Source: Anaerolineae bacterium
GTDB taxonomy: Bacteria > Chloroflexota > Anaerolineae > Promineifilales > Promineifilaceae
Reading direction: 5' to 3'
Assembly: GCA_028277515.1 (NCBI GenBank)
Contig: JANQGC010000155.1
Location: 1 to 64,000 of the forward strand
Length of the DNA: 64,000 bases
Shown: positions 7,754 through 17,127 of the stretch, in pieces
Layout: every line of letters starts with the position of its first letter
How positions within the stretch are numbered: position 1 is the first letter of the stretch
The notes under the pieces: generated by a model
Databases searched by the model: none
The model's input: the letters and a program-made list of their open reading frames with translations, nothing else
What the model was told of the DNA's origin: nothing
Program-made: the position numbers and the translations under genes

Positions 7754-9232
7754 TTATTCTCCTACCGGGCGCAGATCCGGCGTTTCGGTAAAATCTTGAA
7801 TCACATTGAACGCGTCCGGACCGCCCTGAATCTGGCGGATTTGCGCTCTATGAGGAGAACGGCTGCCATCCGCATAATCGAGGGTGATCACACCGTCTAA
7901 TCCTTCATAGGGTCCCTGCTCGGTCAGCATTTGATGAATCACTTCTCCGGTCAAGTTTTCAAAGCCAACTTCATCAATGGCTTTTTCAATAGCCTGTACG
8001 GCGACATCAACGCCGGCGAGGATAAACAGATAGCCAACATTGTGTTCAGAGGCGTCCCGTTCATTAGCTGCAAAGATTTCCTCCGCATATTGGATGCCCG
8101 GATGGTCGGCGTCGTTCCACCACAGATAGGGGAATGGCGCGTACATCCCCACAGCCAGGGCCGGATCGGAGACAAAGGCGTAAGTAGCCAGATCCATTGC
8201 CCAGTTATTTCCAGCCAGGAGGAACTCATTTTGCAGGCCAAGCGCACCCAATCCATTCATAATGGCAGCCGGGCCAAAAGCCAGGGTATTGGTCCAGATA
8301 ACGTTGGCCCCGGCGGCCTGGGCATTGAGGATAGCGGTGGTCGTATCGGCCGTTGGTGAAAGATCATACTGCTCTTCAGACACAATTTCCACACCTAGAC
8401 TTTCAGCATAGGCGCGCGTCTCCGCGGTTAATGCGCCCTGGCCATAAGCCCCAGGCCAGCTAATATAAGCCAGCTTGATCTCATCTCCGGCGCTTTCCGG
8501 TTTAACATCTTGCCAATTAGCCGTCACCCAATCCAGGAACAAACCGAATTGATCGGGGTAGATGGGACCCAGGCCAAATACGTAACCGGAATCAGGACCA
8601 TAAAAAGCAGGCGCGCTCAATCCGGCCGACAGCGTGGGAATTTTATCTTCAGTAAAACGGCTGGCAAGCGCCTCAACCTCAGGTGAGCCATAGGTAATCA
8701 TCAGCAAGACATTGTCATCTTCGCTGGTAAAGCGATCATAGGCCGCTACCGCTTCATCAACACTGCCGCCTGTATCCTGAAACTGCACTTCAATCATCGC
8801 CCCTCGGATGCCGCCCTGTTCGTTAACAGCATCGACGCCATCTTGCATCCCATTGACTAATGGGCTGGTAATCGCGGCATAGGGACCGGAAAGATCGCCA
8901 AAATGATAGAATGTGATCGTTTCACCGGAGAGGTCCATAGCCTCTTCCTCAGGTTCCGGCGTCGGCTCTTCCATCGGCTCCTCGGTTGGCTCTTCCATTT
9001 CCTCTTCGGCCGGTTCTTCCGTCGGCTCTTCCATTGGTTCCTCAGTCGGTTCCTCGGTCGGCTCCTCCATCGGTTCTTCGGTTGGTTCCTCGGCCGGTTC
9101 TTCCATTTCCTCTTCCGCAGGTTCTTCCGCTTCTGCGGTCGGTTCAGCTACCGGCTCCGCGGGAGAGCTACAAGAAGCCAGGATAAACACACCAAGTAAA
9201 AGTACAATTAACACAAGGGTCACTTTTCTCAT
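7754..9232 (-). CDS. ABC importer substrate-binding lipoprotein with acidic linker
   Basis: Extracytoplasmic receptor of the LivJ/Peripla_BP_6 type. It has a lipoprotein signal peptide with L-A-S-C (Cys21). Then come about 70 residues of low-complexity Glu/Pro/Thr/Met repeats (units such as EEPTEEPMEEP), and a two-lobed binding domain from about residue 105 (ITFYHFGDLSGPYAAITSPLVNG start). The linker probably holds the domain away from the membrane or through the wall. The ligand cannot be read from sequence; the neighbouring acyl-CoA ligase suggests an organic acid rather than leucine. The ATG was chosen for AAAGGAG upstream. A gap of almost 200 bp separates it from livM and shows nothing else I can name. 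Confidence 0.92.
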   Translation of the reverse strand: MRKVTLVLIVLLLGVFILASCSSPAEPVAEPTAEAEEPAEEEMEEPAEEPTEEPMEEPTEEPTEEPMEEPTEEPAEEEMEEPTEEPMEEPTPEPEEEAMDLSGETITFYHFGDLSGPYAAITSPLVNGMQDGVDAVNEQGGIRGAMIEVQFQDTGGSVDEAVAAYDRFTSEDDNVLLMITYGSPEVEALASRFTEDKIPTLSAGLSAPAFYGPDSGYVFGLGPIYPDQFGLFLDWVTANWQDVKPESAGDEIKLAYISWPGAYGQGALTAETRAYAESLGVEIVSEEQYDLSPTADTTTAILNAQAAGANVIWTNTLAFGPAAIMNGLGALGLQNEFLLAGNNWAMDLATYAFVSDPALAVGMYAPFPYLWWNDADHPGIQYAEEIFAANERDASEHNVGYLFILAGVDVAVQAIEKAIDEVGFENLTGEVIHQMLTEQGPYEGLDGVITLDYADGSRSPHRAQIRQIQGGPDAFNVIQDFTETPDLRPVGE

Positions 9233-9429
9233 TTTAACTTCTCCTTTGATCATGATAAGTAAATGCTGCTAAAGCATTGTCACGATGAATGTCCTTTCCT
9301 TAAATAAAATATATACTTGTTGATCACGATTAAGTCCTATGGCGCAAAAATAATGAAACTGATTGCTGCTGTCACATCACCTCCTTGACCTTAGAATTTT
9401 CCTGCCAAACGGCCATCAATAACCATGCG

Positions 9430-10554
9430 TCACCGAGCGAAGGGCCGTAGACGCCAGGCCGCTTTAATTAAGGACCAGCGGTAAGCTAACCCACGCGGCT
9501 CGAAAATGAGGAATAACGCCAATGCAAAACCAAAAATCAACGGCCGTAACGCCGCCGCCACGCCTGATGCATTGGCAGGAAGCAGCGTAATGACCGTGGG
9601 TGAAATGACCGTTGCAAATTCTTCTAGCAAAATGATTAATATCGTACCCAGTATCGGCCCCAAATTGGTCCCTAAACCGCCTACCACCAGCATTCCTAAA
9701 AGTAAAATAGAATCGTTCAAGTTGAGCGTTTCGGAATTGATGTGGCGTAAATTGTGCGCGAGCAGTGAACCGGCAATTCCAGCATAAACCGATGCCAGGA
9801 AAAATGCGCGAAGTTTATATTGAAACAGGTTAATCCCTAACAGTTCAGCAGCTAAATCGTTATCGCGAATAGAGATAAAGGCGCGGCCTAAGCGGCTGCG
9901 TGAGATATTGAGAGAGACAATTGTGGTGATCAGCAGGATCGTCAGTGTAATATAAATCATCTGTGATGGGGTCGCGAAGCGAAAAGTACAGGCCGCCAGT
10001 TCTTGATCGAAGGTTGTACCCAGGAAACATTGCCTGGCAATAACCGGCAGCTTTATCATGGGGACAGGAACATTGACCCCCTGCGCGCCATTGAGCACAT
10101 CCGTCCACAAGTTGCGCGCGATCCAGGGGATGATAAACTGCGCGCTCAAGGTAGCCATAGCCAGGTAAAAACCTTTGACGCGTAAAGAAGGCAAACCAAA
10201 CATCAAACCGACAATTCCGGCGCCTAAAGCAGCCAGGGGCAGCGCCAGGAAGAAATTTAAGCCCAGGATACCAACCAAAAGGGCTGAGATATATCCACCA
10301 ACGGTCATGAAAGCAGCCTGCCCTAAAGATATTTGGCCTGTATAACCGGTGAGGATATTCAACCCTTGAACGGCTACGATGAAGATGCCAATGCGGTTAA
10401 CAAGAGAAACGGTGGACTCGGAAGCATAAATTGGCAAGCCAAACAAGGCCAGCAGAAATATGATCAACAATATTGACTGCCAGCGTTGGCGCAGAACGCT
10501 CACATCCTGTTTGTAAGAGCGATCAAAATCGCCGGCCGGTCGCATAATTGCCAT
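9430..10554 (-). CDS. livM: Branched-chain amino acid-type ABC importer permease LivM
   Basis: Membrane subunit of the importer with about 9-10 hydrophobic helices in 374 residues. The LivM signatures are the segment VQGLNILTGYTGQISLGQAAFM near residue 65-85 and the cytoplasmic coupling loop SRLGRAFISIRDNDLAAELLGIN. An insert of about 50 residues between helices (around 165-215) contains two Cys (RQCFLGTTFDQELAACTF), which is longer than in typical LivM. GAGGAAGGG precedes the ATG. Only 13 bp separate it from livH, so the two are cotranscribed. Confidence 0.92.
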   Translation of the reverse strand: MAIMRPAGDFDRSYKQDVSVLRQRWQSILLIIFLLALFGLPIYASESTVSLVNRIGIFIVAVQGLNILTGYTGQISLGQAAFMTVGGYISALLVGILGLNFFLALPLAALGAGIVGLMFGLPSLRVKGFYLAMATLSAQFIIPWIARNLWTDVLNGAQGVNVPVPMIKLPVIARQCFLGTTFDQELAACTFRFATPSQMIYITLTILLITTIVSLNISRSRLGRAFISIRDNDLAAELLGINLFQYKLRAFFLASVYAGIAGSLLAHNLRHINSETLNLNDSILLLGMLVVGGLGTNLGPILGTILIILLEEFATVISPTVITLLPANASGVAAALRPLIFGFALALFLIFEPRGLAYRWSLIKAAWRLRPFAR

Positions 10555-10567
10555 GATCCCTTCCTCG

Positions 10568-11521
10568 CTAAATACGTTCGATGCGTTTACGGCCGAACAA
10601 ACCGTCCGGGCGGATCAACAAAACAACCAACAAGATCACATAGGGCACAATCGCCGCCGAGCTACGTACCGCTTGCGCCGCTTCCGGACCAAAAACAAAA
10701 TCGTTACTGGGCAAGGCTACAAGCCCTTGAGCAAGACCAATGACCAGGCTGCCGATCACTGCACCTGGGATGGAATCCAGGCCGCCTAGCAAGACGGCCG
10801 GTAAGGCAGCCAGCACAATGACAGGAAAGCTCAAATCCAGCCCACTGGCAGTGGCAATCAAGATGCCGCCAATTGTGGCGATCACGCCGGCCATCGCCCA
10901 GGATATGGCAAAAACACGGTTGATGCGAATGCCCACACTTTGCGCGGTTTCATGATCTTCGGCCGCTGCCCGCATCGACAATCCCGTATTCGTATATTGG
11001 AAAAAGAGCCAAAGGAGCGTTACGCAAACCATGGCAATCACGAAGGACCAGACCAGGTTCTGCCTCAAAATCACGATAATATTGTCACCATTAAACATAA
11101 AGGGCAAAGTGATTCGATAGGGATTCGTCACATCAAAGATCACAGGAAAATTGCGTTGGGTTGTGCCAAATACGAGGATAGCGACTCCTTGCAGAAATTG
11201 ACTCAGGGCCAAAGTCATCAAAATAATGGAGAGTAAAGGCTGGCCGGTAAGGGGACGCAACGCCACACGTTCAATTAACAAACCAAGGATAGCAGCCACG
11301 GCCAAACCTAATATGATGGCCAACCAGAGCGGTGCGCCTAAACCTTCATCAGACGCAAACCACCAGGTGGCCAGCGTGCCTAAGAGCAGCATCTGACCTT
11401 CGGCAAAATTGAAAACCTCTGATGATTTATATACGAGGACGATGCCCAGGGCAATCAAGGCAATGGGACCACCGTTTAACAAACCGGTGAGGGCAAATTG
11501 GGGAAGAAGCTGCCAGTTCAT
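10568..11521 (-). CDS. livH: Branched-chain amino acid-type ABC importer permease LivH
   Basis: Membrane subunit that pairs with LivM. It has 317 residues and about 8 helices. Signatures are NGGPIALIALGIVLVYKSSE and FNFAEGQMLLLG near the N-terminus, then the coupling loop GLSMRAAAEDHETAQSVGI. The start codon overlaps the stop of the acyl-CoA ligase gene by 4 bp (ATGA), which implies translational coupling of importer and ligase. Confidence 0.93.
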   Translation of the reverse strand: MNWQLLPQFALTGLLNGGPIALIALGIVLVYKSSEVFNFAEGQMLLLGTLATWWFASDEGLGAPLWLAIILGLAVAAILGLLIERVALRPLTGQPLLSIILMTLALSQFLQGVAILVFGTTQRNFPVIFDVTNPYRITLPFMFNGDNIIVILRQNLVWSFVIAMVCVTLLWLFFQYTNTGLSMRAAAEDHETAQSVGIRINRVFAISWAMAGVIATIGGILIATASGLDLSFPVIVLAALPAVLLGGLDSIPGAVIGSLVIGLAQGLVALPSNDFVFGPEAAQAVRSSAAIVPYVILLVVLLIRPDGLFGRKRIERI

Positions 11522-13455
11522 TTTTTATATTCTCCATCCTCAATGGACGCGATACGAATGGATGATTCAACAACGCTTTCTGATCCGTCCTGGTAAACGA
11601 CGGCCGCTTTCACATCCACTCGATCGTCTCCAGCATACATCGCCTCAACAATTTCGCCATATTTATCATATAGAACACCACGACGCAGCTTACGCGAACG
11701 GGTCATTTCTGCTTCATCCGCATCAAATTCTTTGTGCATGAGCACAAAGCGGCGCACCCGGCCGGCTGGGGGTAGGCTTTCGTTAACCTGAGACACGGCC
11801 GAATGCACCAGATCATAAACTTCCGGCTTCTGCGACAGATCGACAAATGTCGTATAACCCAGACCGCGTCTTTCTGCCCAGTTACCGACATTGCCAAAAT
11901 CCATCACAATCAACGCGGTCACCATATCCCTTGAAGGATCGCCAATAGCCATCACGTCTCGAATGTAAGGGCTAAATTTCAAGCGTCCTTCGATAAATTG
12001 TGGAGAGAATCGTTCCCCATTGGAGAGAACAATCATATCTTTGACTCGATCCAGGTAAATGAGGTGGCCATCATCGTCCACATAACCGGCATCACCCGTG
12101 CAGAAATACACATCGCCGTTTTCCGCTCGCCAAAGCGCCTCTTCTGTCGCCTCCGGGTCTTTATAGTAACCTTGGAAAATCGTTGGGCCGGTCAGACGGA
12201 TTTCACCATTTTCGGCAATAACAACATGAGATCCGGCCGCTGGTTTGCCCACGCTGGCAAATTTTATGTCTCCATTACGGTGTAAAGTCAAGCCTCCCGT
12301 CACTTCAGTAGAGCCATATACTTGTTTAAGATTAATGCCCAGGGCGTGAAAATAACGCATGACATCCGGACTGAGTGCCGCTCCTGCCGTATAAGCGGCC
12401 CGAATCCGTGTCAACCCTAACTGGTTGCGAATAGGACCGAACACAACCAGATCGCCTAAACGATAAAGAAAGCGCAGCCAGGACTCAGCCTCTTTATCCT
12501 TGCTCATCGTCGTATCAGCCATTCGATAACCAATTGGCAGAAAAACATCGTGCAACTTACGGTTCAGCCAGGTTGACTCATTGATGCGCACCTGGATAAT
12601 CCCAACCAGGTTTTCCCAAAGGCGAGAATTGTATAAAATGCCTTCCGGCGCGATTTCGCGCACATTTTCGCGCACTGTTTCCGGGGCTTCGGGAAAATTC
12701 ATAATGATGCCGCTGTTTACATGAGGCGCAATGCCCAGCGCGTGTTCCCCGATCCAACCCAACGGTAGAATGCTCACATGATTGTCCGTATCCAGGCGGG
12801 GATCAATTTCATCGAACATGATCGCACTGGTCATCAGGTTGTTATGACTCAAGATCGCCCCTTTTGGTGCCCCGGTCGTACCTGATGTGTAGCAAATCAC
12901 AGCCGGGTCTTCTCCCCTACCCAACAGCACCTCCGTTTCAAAGCGATCCGGTTCTTTCTCGTTAAGCCGGCGCCCCACCTCCTGGACTTCTTCAAAGGCG
13001 ATCAACCAGGGATCATCATAATTCCAAAGTCCTTTATCATCCCAATAGATCACCTTTCTAATTTGCGGCACCTGGTCGCGAATCTCCAACATCTTGTCAC
13101 ACTGCTCTTGATCTTTAGCCAGGGCAAACATGGAGTCGCTGTGCGCTGCAATATAAGCCACTTCCGGAGGGATGGCATCCGTATAGACACCAACTTGAAC
13201 AGCACCAATAGCCAACAAGCCTAAATACCCCCACAAATATTGGCGGTCGTTGTCTCCAATGGTACAAACCTTACCCCCTCGCAGCGCACCCATTTTTAAA
13301 AGGCCAAGGGCAAACATTTTGATATTTTCATACGAGTCTATCCATGAATATTCTTTCCAGATGCCAAACTCCTTTTGGCGGAGCGCAACTTTATTATTTC
13401 CGTATTCCTGGACTTTTTGTAAAAAAAATTGTGGTATGGTTTGTGGTGGGCTCAT
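11518..13455 (-). CDS. Long-chain acyl-CoA ligase (AMP-forming)
   Basis: Activates a carboxylic acid with ATP and CoA. About 645 residues of the FadD15/ACSL type. The P-loop YTSGTTGAPKG is at 189-199. Further motifs are Y-G-S-T-E-V-T-G-G, the T-G-D-A-G-Y and DRVKDMIVLSNGERFSP hinge, and a C-terminal KYGEIVEAMY segment. It sits between livG and livH and overlaps livH by 4 bp. That supports a route in which the imported acid is trapped as a CoA ester. Chain length is not readable from sequence. No strong Shine-Dalgarno is seen; the ATG at 13455 is preferred over the TTG just before it. Confidence 0.88.
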   Translation of the reverse strand: MSPPQTIPQFFLQKVQEYGNNKVALRQKEFGIWKEYSWIDSYENIKMFALGLLKMGALRGGKVCTIGDNDRQYLWGYLGLLAIGAVQVGVYTDAIPPEVAYIAAHSDSMFALAKDQEQCDKMLEIRDQVPQIRKVIYWDDKGLWNYDDPWLIAFEEVQEVGRRLNEKEPDRFETEVLLGRGEDPAVICYTSGTTGAPKGAILSHNNLMTSAIMFDEIDPRLDTDNHVSILPLGWIGEHALGIAPHVNSGIIMNFPEAPETVRENVREIAPEGILYNSRLWENLVGIIQVRINESTWLNRKLHDVFLPIGYRMADTTMSKDKEAESWLRFLYRLGDLVVFGPIRNQLGLTRIRAAYTAGAALSPDVMRYFHALGINLKQVYGSTEVTGGLTLHRNGDIKFASVGKPAAGSHVVIAENGEIRLTGPTIFQGYYKDPEATEEALWRAENGDVYFCTGDAGYVDDDGHLIYLDRVKDMIVLSNGERFSPQFIEGRLKFSPYIRDVMAIGDPSRDMVTALIVMDFGNVGNWAERRGLGYTTFVDLSQKPEVYDLVHSAVSQVNESLPPAGRVRRFVLMHKEFDADEAEMTRSRKLRRGVLYDKYGEIVEAMYAGDDRVDVKAAVVYQDGSESVVESSIRIASIEDGEYKK

Positions 13456-13492
13456 CAATTAGTCAAATGCCAAATTAAATCAGTAAACTGTG

Positions 13493-14269
13493 TTATGCCT
13501 CGCCAAGGTAAGCCTGGATAACATTTTGGTCCTGTTTTATCTCTCCCGGTAAACCATCGGCTATTTTTTCTCCAAAATCAAGGACCACAACCCGATCAGA
13601 AATATCCATTACCAATCCCATATCATGCTCAATCATGACAATTGTGACTCCCCGACGTTCATAAATGTCCAGGATGAAACGGGCCATATCCTCTTTTTCT
13701 TCGATATTCATGCCGGCCATAGGCTCATCAAGCAACAGCATCTCCGGTTCCATGGCCAGGGCGCGGCCTAATTCCACTCTTTTCCGCAATCCATAAGGCA
13801 GCGCGCCCACGATGGCTTTGCGAATTTGAGCAATTTCCAAAAAATCGATGATTTCCTCAACAATTTCGCGGTTTTCAATCTCTTCTCTTCTTGCTTTTCC
13901 CCAATACAATATACTCTGCAGGCTATTTTGTTGCATATGAATATGGCGTGCAGCCATTAAATTATCGAGTGTACTTAACCCGGTATAAAGGGCAATGTTT
14001 TGGAACGTTCTGGCCAAACCCATCGTGGCAATTTGCGGGGGTGCGGTTTGGGTTAAATCCATATCATTTTTGAAAAAGATGTGTCCTTTCTGCGGCCGGT
14101 AAAAGCCGCTAATACAATTAAGAATGGAAGTCTTTCCCGCACCGTTGGGACCAATAATTGCCCTGATCTCCCCTTCCTGGACATCGAAACTTACATCACT
14201 TAGAGCAACATTGCCACCAAAACTCAGGGAGATATTTTCAACAGCGAGTAAAGTATGATTAGAATCCAT
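13493..14269 (-). CDS. livG: Branched-chain amino acid-type ABC importer ATPase LivG
   Basis: Second ATPase of the importer and first gene of the operon. Walker A GPNGAGKT is at 40-47 and Walker B reads MLLLDEPMAGM. The family-specific segment is GLARTFQNIALYTGLSTLDNLMAARH. The signature is relaxed to LPYGLRKRVELGRAL, as in many LivG proteins. At 258 residues it has the usual length. The intergenic region of about 215 bp shared with the divergent heme O synthase gene must hold promoters for both; I found no clear consensus boxes for livG. Confidence 0.92.
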   Translation of the reverse strand: MDSNHTLLAVENISLSFGGNVALSDVSFDVQEGEIRAIIGPNGAGKTSILNCISGFYRPQKGHIFFKNDMDLTQTAPPQIATMGLARTFQNIALYTGLSTLDNLMAARHIHMQQNSLQSILYWGKARREEIENREIVEEIIDFLEIAQIRKAIVGALPYGLRKRVELGRALAMEPEMLLLDEPMAGMNIEEKEDMARFILDIYERRGVTIVMIEHDMGLVMDISDRVVVLDFGEKIADGLPGEIKQDQNVIQAYLGEA

Positions 14270-14484
14270 AAATCCGCTAACAAACTGGGGACTGTCGGTA
14301 ACCGATCATAAAATAAAGATTCCGGTAATGGCTAACTTCACCGGTGATCGGCACTTTCATAGCACAAACGTAGCATATGCAGCTTAATCATGCAAGAAAG
14401 CAGGATTCAATGTTGTTTGTTACTCTCTTTGTTGCTTGTTACAATTTGGCCTTATATTGATATGTATTTTCTTGTGGAGAGACG

Positions 14485-15438
14485 ATGTCTTTACCCAATT
14501 TAAGCGAACTCAACCCTAATAACCAAACGGCTGCTCCTATTAACCCGGCCAATACAAAAATCGAAACCAACAAACGCAGTATATGGCAGTTGTTGGTTGT
14601 CCTGTTTAAGCTGCGAATCGTCTTTTTGCTAGTCGTTGCAGCAACCGGTGGTGCTTTTATCGCCGCAGGAGATTGGCCGGGCTGGAATACCTTGTTTTTA
14701 ATCTGGCTGACCGGTGGCATGGCTGCGGCCGGATCCTCAGCGCTCAATCAATACTGGGAACGACGATCGGATGCAACTATGGTGCGAACAAGTCACCGGC
14801 CATTGGTTACCGGTGAAATTTCAGATCCCGGCTGGGTTCCGGTCGTTGGACTGCTTTTGATACTGATTCCCTCCCTTGCCGTTTTGTCCTTCAACCCGGC
14901 ATTAACTTTTTTCTTGTTAGCCGGGGCATTTATTTATGTGGTCATTTACACCATCTGGCTGAAACCCCGGACATTATTAAATGTCGTTATTGGAGGGGCA
15001 GCCGGCAGTGCGGCCGTGCTAAGCGGCAGTGCGGCAGCGGGCATGTGGAACGCACCGGGCGCATTAATTCTAGCCTTCATCCTTTTCTTCTGGTCCCCCT
15101 TTCATTTCTGGAGTCTAGCCCTGATCTACCGTGATGAATATAAAAATGCCGACTTTCCCATGCTGCCGGCTAAGACCACACCCCGTGGAGCAGCCTGGTG
15201 GATCGCCCTTCATGCCGCCGTAACAGGCATCGCTGGTCTGGCTCTATTCGCTTTGCCTTTTTTAGGGTGGATCTATTTTATTCCAGTGGTCGTTGTAAGC
15301 ACTTACCTCTTTTGGCATACGGGGAAACTTTTGATGGATCCTTCTCCTAATAATGCGCGTGGGTTATTCCTATCTTCAAATTTATATCTTTTGGTTCTTT
15401 TGATAGCCATTTGTGTAGGCACGGTAATCCCCTTCTAA
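14485..15438 (+). CDS. ctaB: Protoheme IX farnesyltransferase (heme O synthase)
   Basis: UbiA-family membrane prenyltransferase that makes heme O from heme B for terminal oxidases. The first Asp-rich motif region reads NQYWERRSDATMVRTSHRPL and the second YRDEYKNADFPMLP, matching the N-x3-D-x2-M-x-R-T-x-x-R-P-L and D-Y-x-x-A-x-x-P-M-L-P patterns. About eight or nine helices are visible. TGGAGAG lies before the ATG. It is divergent from livG and followed by a deoxynucleoside kinase. Its presence implies an aerobic heme-copper oxidase elsewhere in the genome. Confidence 0.93.
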   Translation: MSLPNLSELNPNNQTAAPINPANTKIETNKRSIWQLLVVLFKLRIVFLLVVAATGGAFIAAGDWPGWNTLFLIWLTGGMAAAGSSALNQYWERRSDATMVRTSHRPLVTGEISDPGWVPVVGLLLILIPSLAVLSFNPALTFFLLAGAFIYVVIYTIWLKPRTLLNVVIGGAAGSAAVLSGSAAAGMWNAPGALILAFILFFWSPFHFWSLALIYRDEYKNADFPMLPAKTTPRGAAWWIALHAAVTGIAGLALFALPFLGWIYFIPVVVVSTYLFWHTGKLLMDPSPNNARGLFLSSNLYLLVLLIAICVGTVIPF

Positions 15439-15535
15439 AAAACGCGGGTGTTATCTAACCGAGTTTGTATAAGTATGCAGTTGGAGGCATGCTTAAACCA
15501 TCATCAAATTTTCTCTTTTCGATATTGGAGCATAA

Positions 15536-16171
15536 ATGACAAATCGTCTCATCCTGGTTGCCGGCAACATCGGAACTGGAAAGACATCCTTAACAGAGCG
15601 TGTCGGGGCCAGGCTCGGCTGGGAAACAAGTTTCGAGTCCGTGGAGGATAACCCTTATTTACCTGATTTCTACAGAAATATGCGACAATTTTCATTTCAC
15701 TTGCAAATTTTCTTTCTAGGGCACCGTGCCGAACAACATCTTGCTTTAGCAAGAAGCCCTCGTTCGGCCATCGCCGATCGCAGCATTTATGAAGATGCTT
15801 ATATTTTTGCGCGCACGCTGCACCATTTGAATAACTTGAGTGAACGTGATTACCAGGCCTATAACCGGCTGTTCAATCTCGTTGTTGATAATTTACCCAG
15901 GCCTGACCTCTTGCTTTATCTGCAAGCGCCTGTGCCTGTTTTATTGGAGCGTATCCGCCGGCGCGGCCGTCAAATTGAAGGGGGCATCACGGCCGACTAT
16001 CTTTCTCTACTCGATGCATTTTATAAGGAATGGCTGGCAGCATTCGATCTGTGCCCAGTTCTGACCATTCCATCCGCAGACCTGGATTTTGTCCATCATC
16101 CCCAACATCTCGACATCGTCGTTCAAAAAATACAGGATAAACTTGCCGGCAAAGAGGCAGTCGTATTCTAA
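15536..16171 (+). CDS. Deoxynucleoside kinase (dAK/dGK family)
   Basis: Phosphorylates deoxynucleosides in the salvage pathway. The P-loop GNIGTGKTS is at 10-18, the substrate-binding D-R-S is at 81-83 (DRSIYEDAYIFARTLH) and the lid region R-I-R-R-R-G-R-Q-I-E is present. At 211 residues it matches bacterial dAK/dGK-type enzymes. TTGGAGC precedes the ATG. Base specificity cannot be assigned with confidence. Confidence 0.9.
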   Translation: MTNRLILVAGNIGTGKTSLTERVGARLGWETSFESVEDNPYLPDFYRNMRQFSFHLQIFFLGHRAEQHLALARSPRSAIADRSIYEDAYIFARTLHHLNNLSERDYQAYNRLFNLVVDNLPRPDLLLYLQAPVPVLLERIRRRGRQIEGGITADYLSLLDAFYKEWLAAFDLCPVLTIPSADLDFVHHPQHLDIVVQKIQDKLAGKEAVVF

Positions 16172-16242
16172 TATGTCAATATGGATTCTACAATCCCGCG
16201 CTGTCCATTGAAAATCCGGCCGAAACAATTTAAAGGTGCCCT

Positions 16243-17127
16243 GTGAATTTGCCAAACACGCCTACAGTTAGTGTAATAATCGCAACTTACAATAAGAGGA
16301 AAACCCTACGATATGCGATTGACAGTGTGTTATGGCAAACATTCCAAGATTTTGAATGCTGGGTGGTAGGAGATGCCTGTACAGATGGCAGCGGAGATTT
16401 GGTTGAAGGATACGGTGATCCCCGGCTCAAATGGCATAATTTGGAACACAATTCCGGCTACCAATCCGCTCCCAATAATGAAGGGCTTCGCCGAGCGCGA
16501 GGTAAATACATTGCCTATTTAAACCATGATGATATATGGCTGCCCAATCACCTGCAGATTCTTCTCGACTGCATTACGAGGAATAATGCTGATTTCGCCT
16601 ACTCTATCATGGAGTGGATAACAGATGAATACAAAATCGCCGATATTCCCAACTTTCCGGAGGCTTTAAGACCGCCTGAATCGCCTGCTACGATGCATAC
16701 GAAAGACGTCATTCGGCAAATTGGGTATTGGAAGTCTCCTGAGGAGATCCGGGCCGATCCTCGCGTGGCCTTCTTCAGAGATGCCCAGTTTTCAGGGTTA
16801 AAATTTGCCTTTGCTCCTCATCTAACTACTTTGAAGTTCGGCAAAAGTCCCGACGGATACAGCGAAGCTTCCCACCAAGAGGAATATATGCAAAAAATCT
16901 CCCAGGACCCTGATTTCCTTCAGAAAGAGTTGAGCACTTTATTAGCTGAGGCCTACTTCCAGCTTGAAGGACCGCTCTCCTTCAAGCGTTTGCGCACTCA
17001 CCTGGGCCATTCAATTCGCCGCTTGTTTATCAAAGGAAGAATCGATCCCGGCTCTATTTATTTTTGGCGCCAACGAGGCCAGAGAATAAAAAATTGGCGC
17101 AAAGGGCATGGGCTGGACCCCTCTTAA
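16243..17127 (+). CDS. Family 2 glycosyltransferase
   Basis: Nucleotide-sugar-dependent glycosyltransferase with a GT-A fold. It starts at a GTG preceded by AAGGTG. Motifs are VSVIIATYNKRKTLRYAIDS at the N-terminus, GDACTDGS for nucleotide binding and LNHDDIW as the DxD-type metal site. The C-terminal half is less typical and carries basic segments (HSIRRLFIKGR), without a membrane helix. Acceptor and sugar are unknown. It overlaps the convergent AttH-like gene by 4 bp. Confidence 0.85.
   Translation: MNLPNTPTVSVIIATYNKRKTLRYAIDSVLWQTFQDFECWVVGDACTDGSGDLVEGYGDPRLKWHNLEHNSGYQSAPNNEGLRRARGKYIAYLNHDDIWLPNHLQILLDCITRNNADFAYSIMEWITDEYKIADIPNFPEALRPPESPATMHTKDVIRQIGYWKSPEEIRADPRVAFFRDAQFSGLKFAFAPHLTTLKFGKSPDGYSEASHQEEYMQKISQDPDFLQKELSTLLAEAYFQLEGPLSFKRLRTHLGHSIRRLFIKGRIDPGSIYFWRQRGQRIKNWRKGHGLDPS

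Noticed and set aside
8913..9272. Plus-strand ORF rich in Ser-Gly repeats opposite the receptor gene
   Set aside because: It is the antisense of the Glu/Pro/Thr repeat in the lipoprotein linker; no ribosome binding site and no independent coding character.
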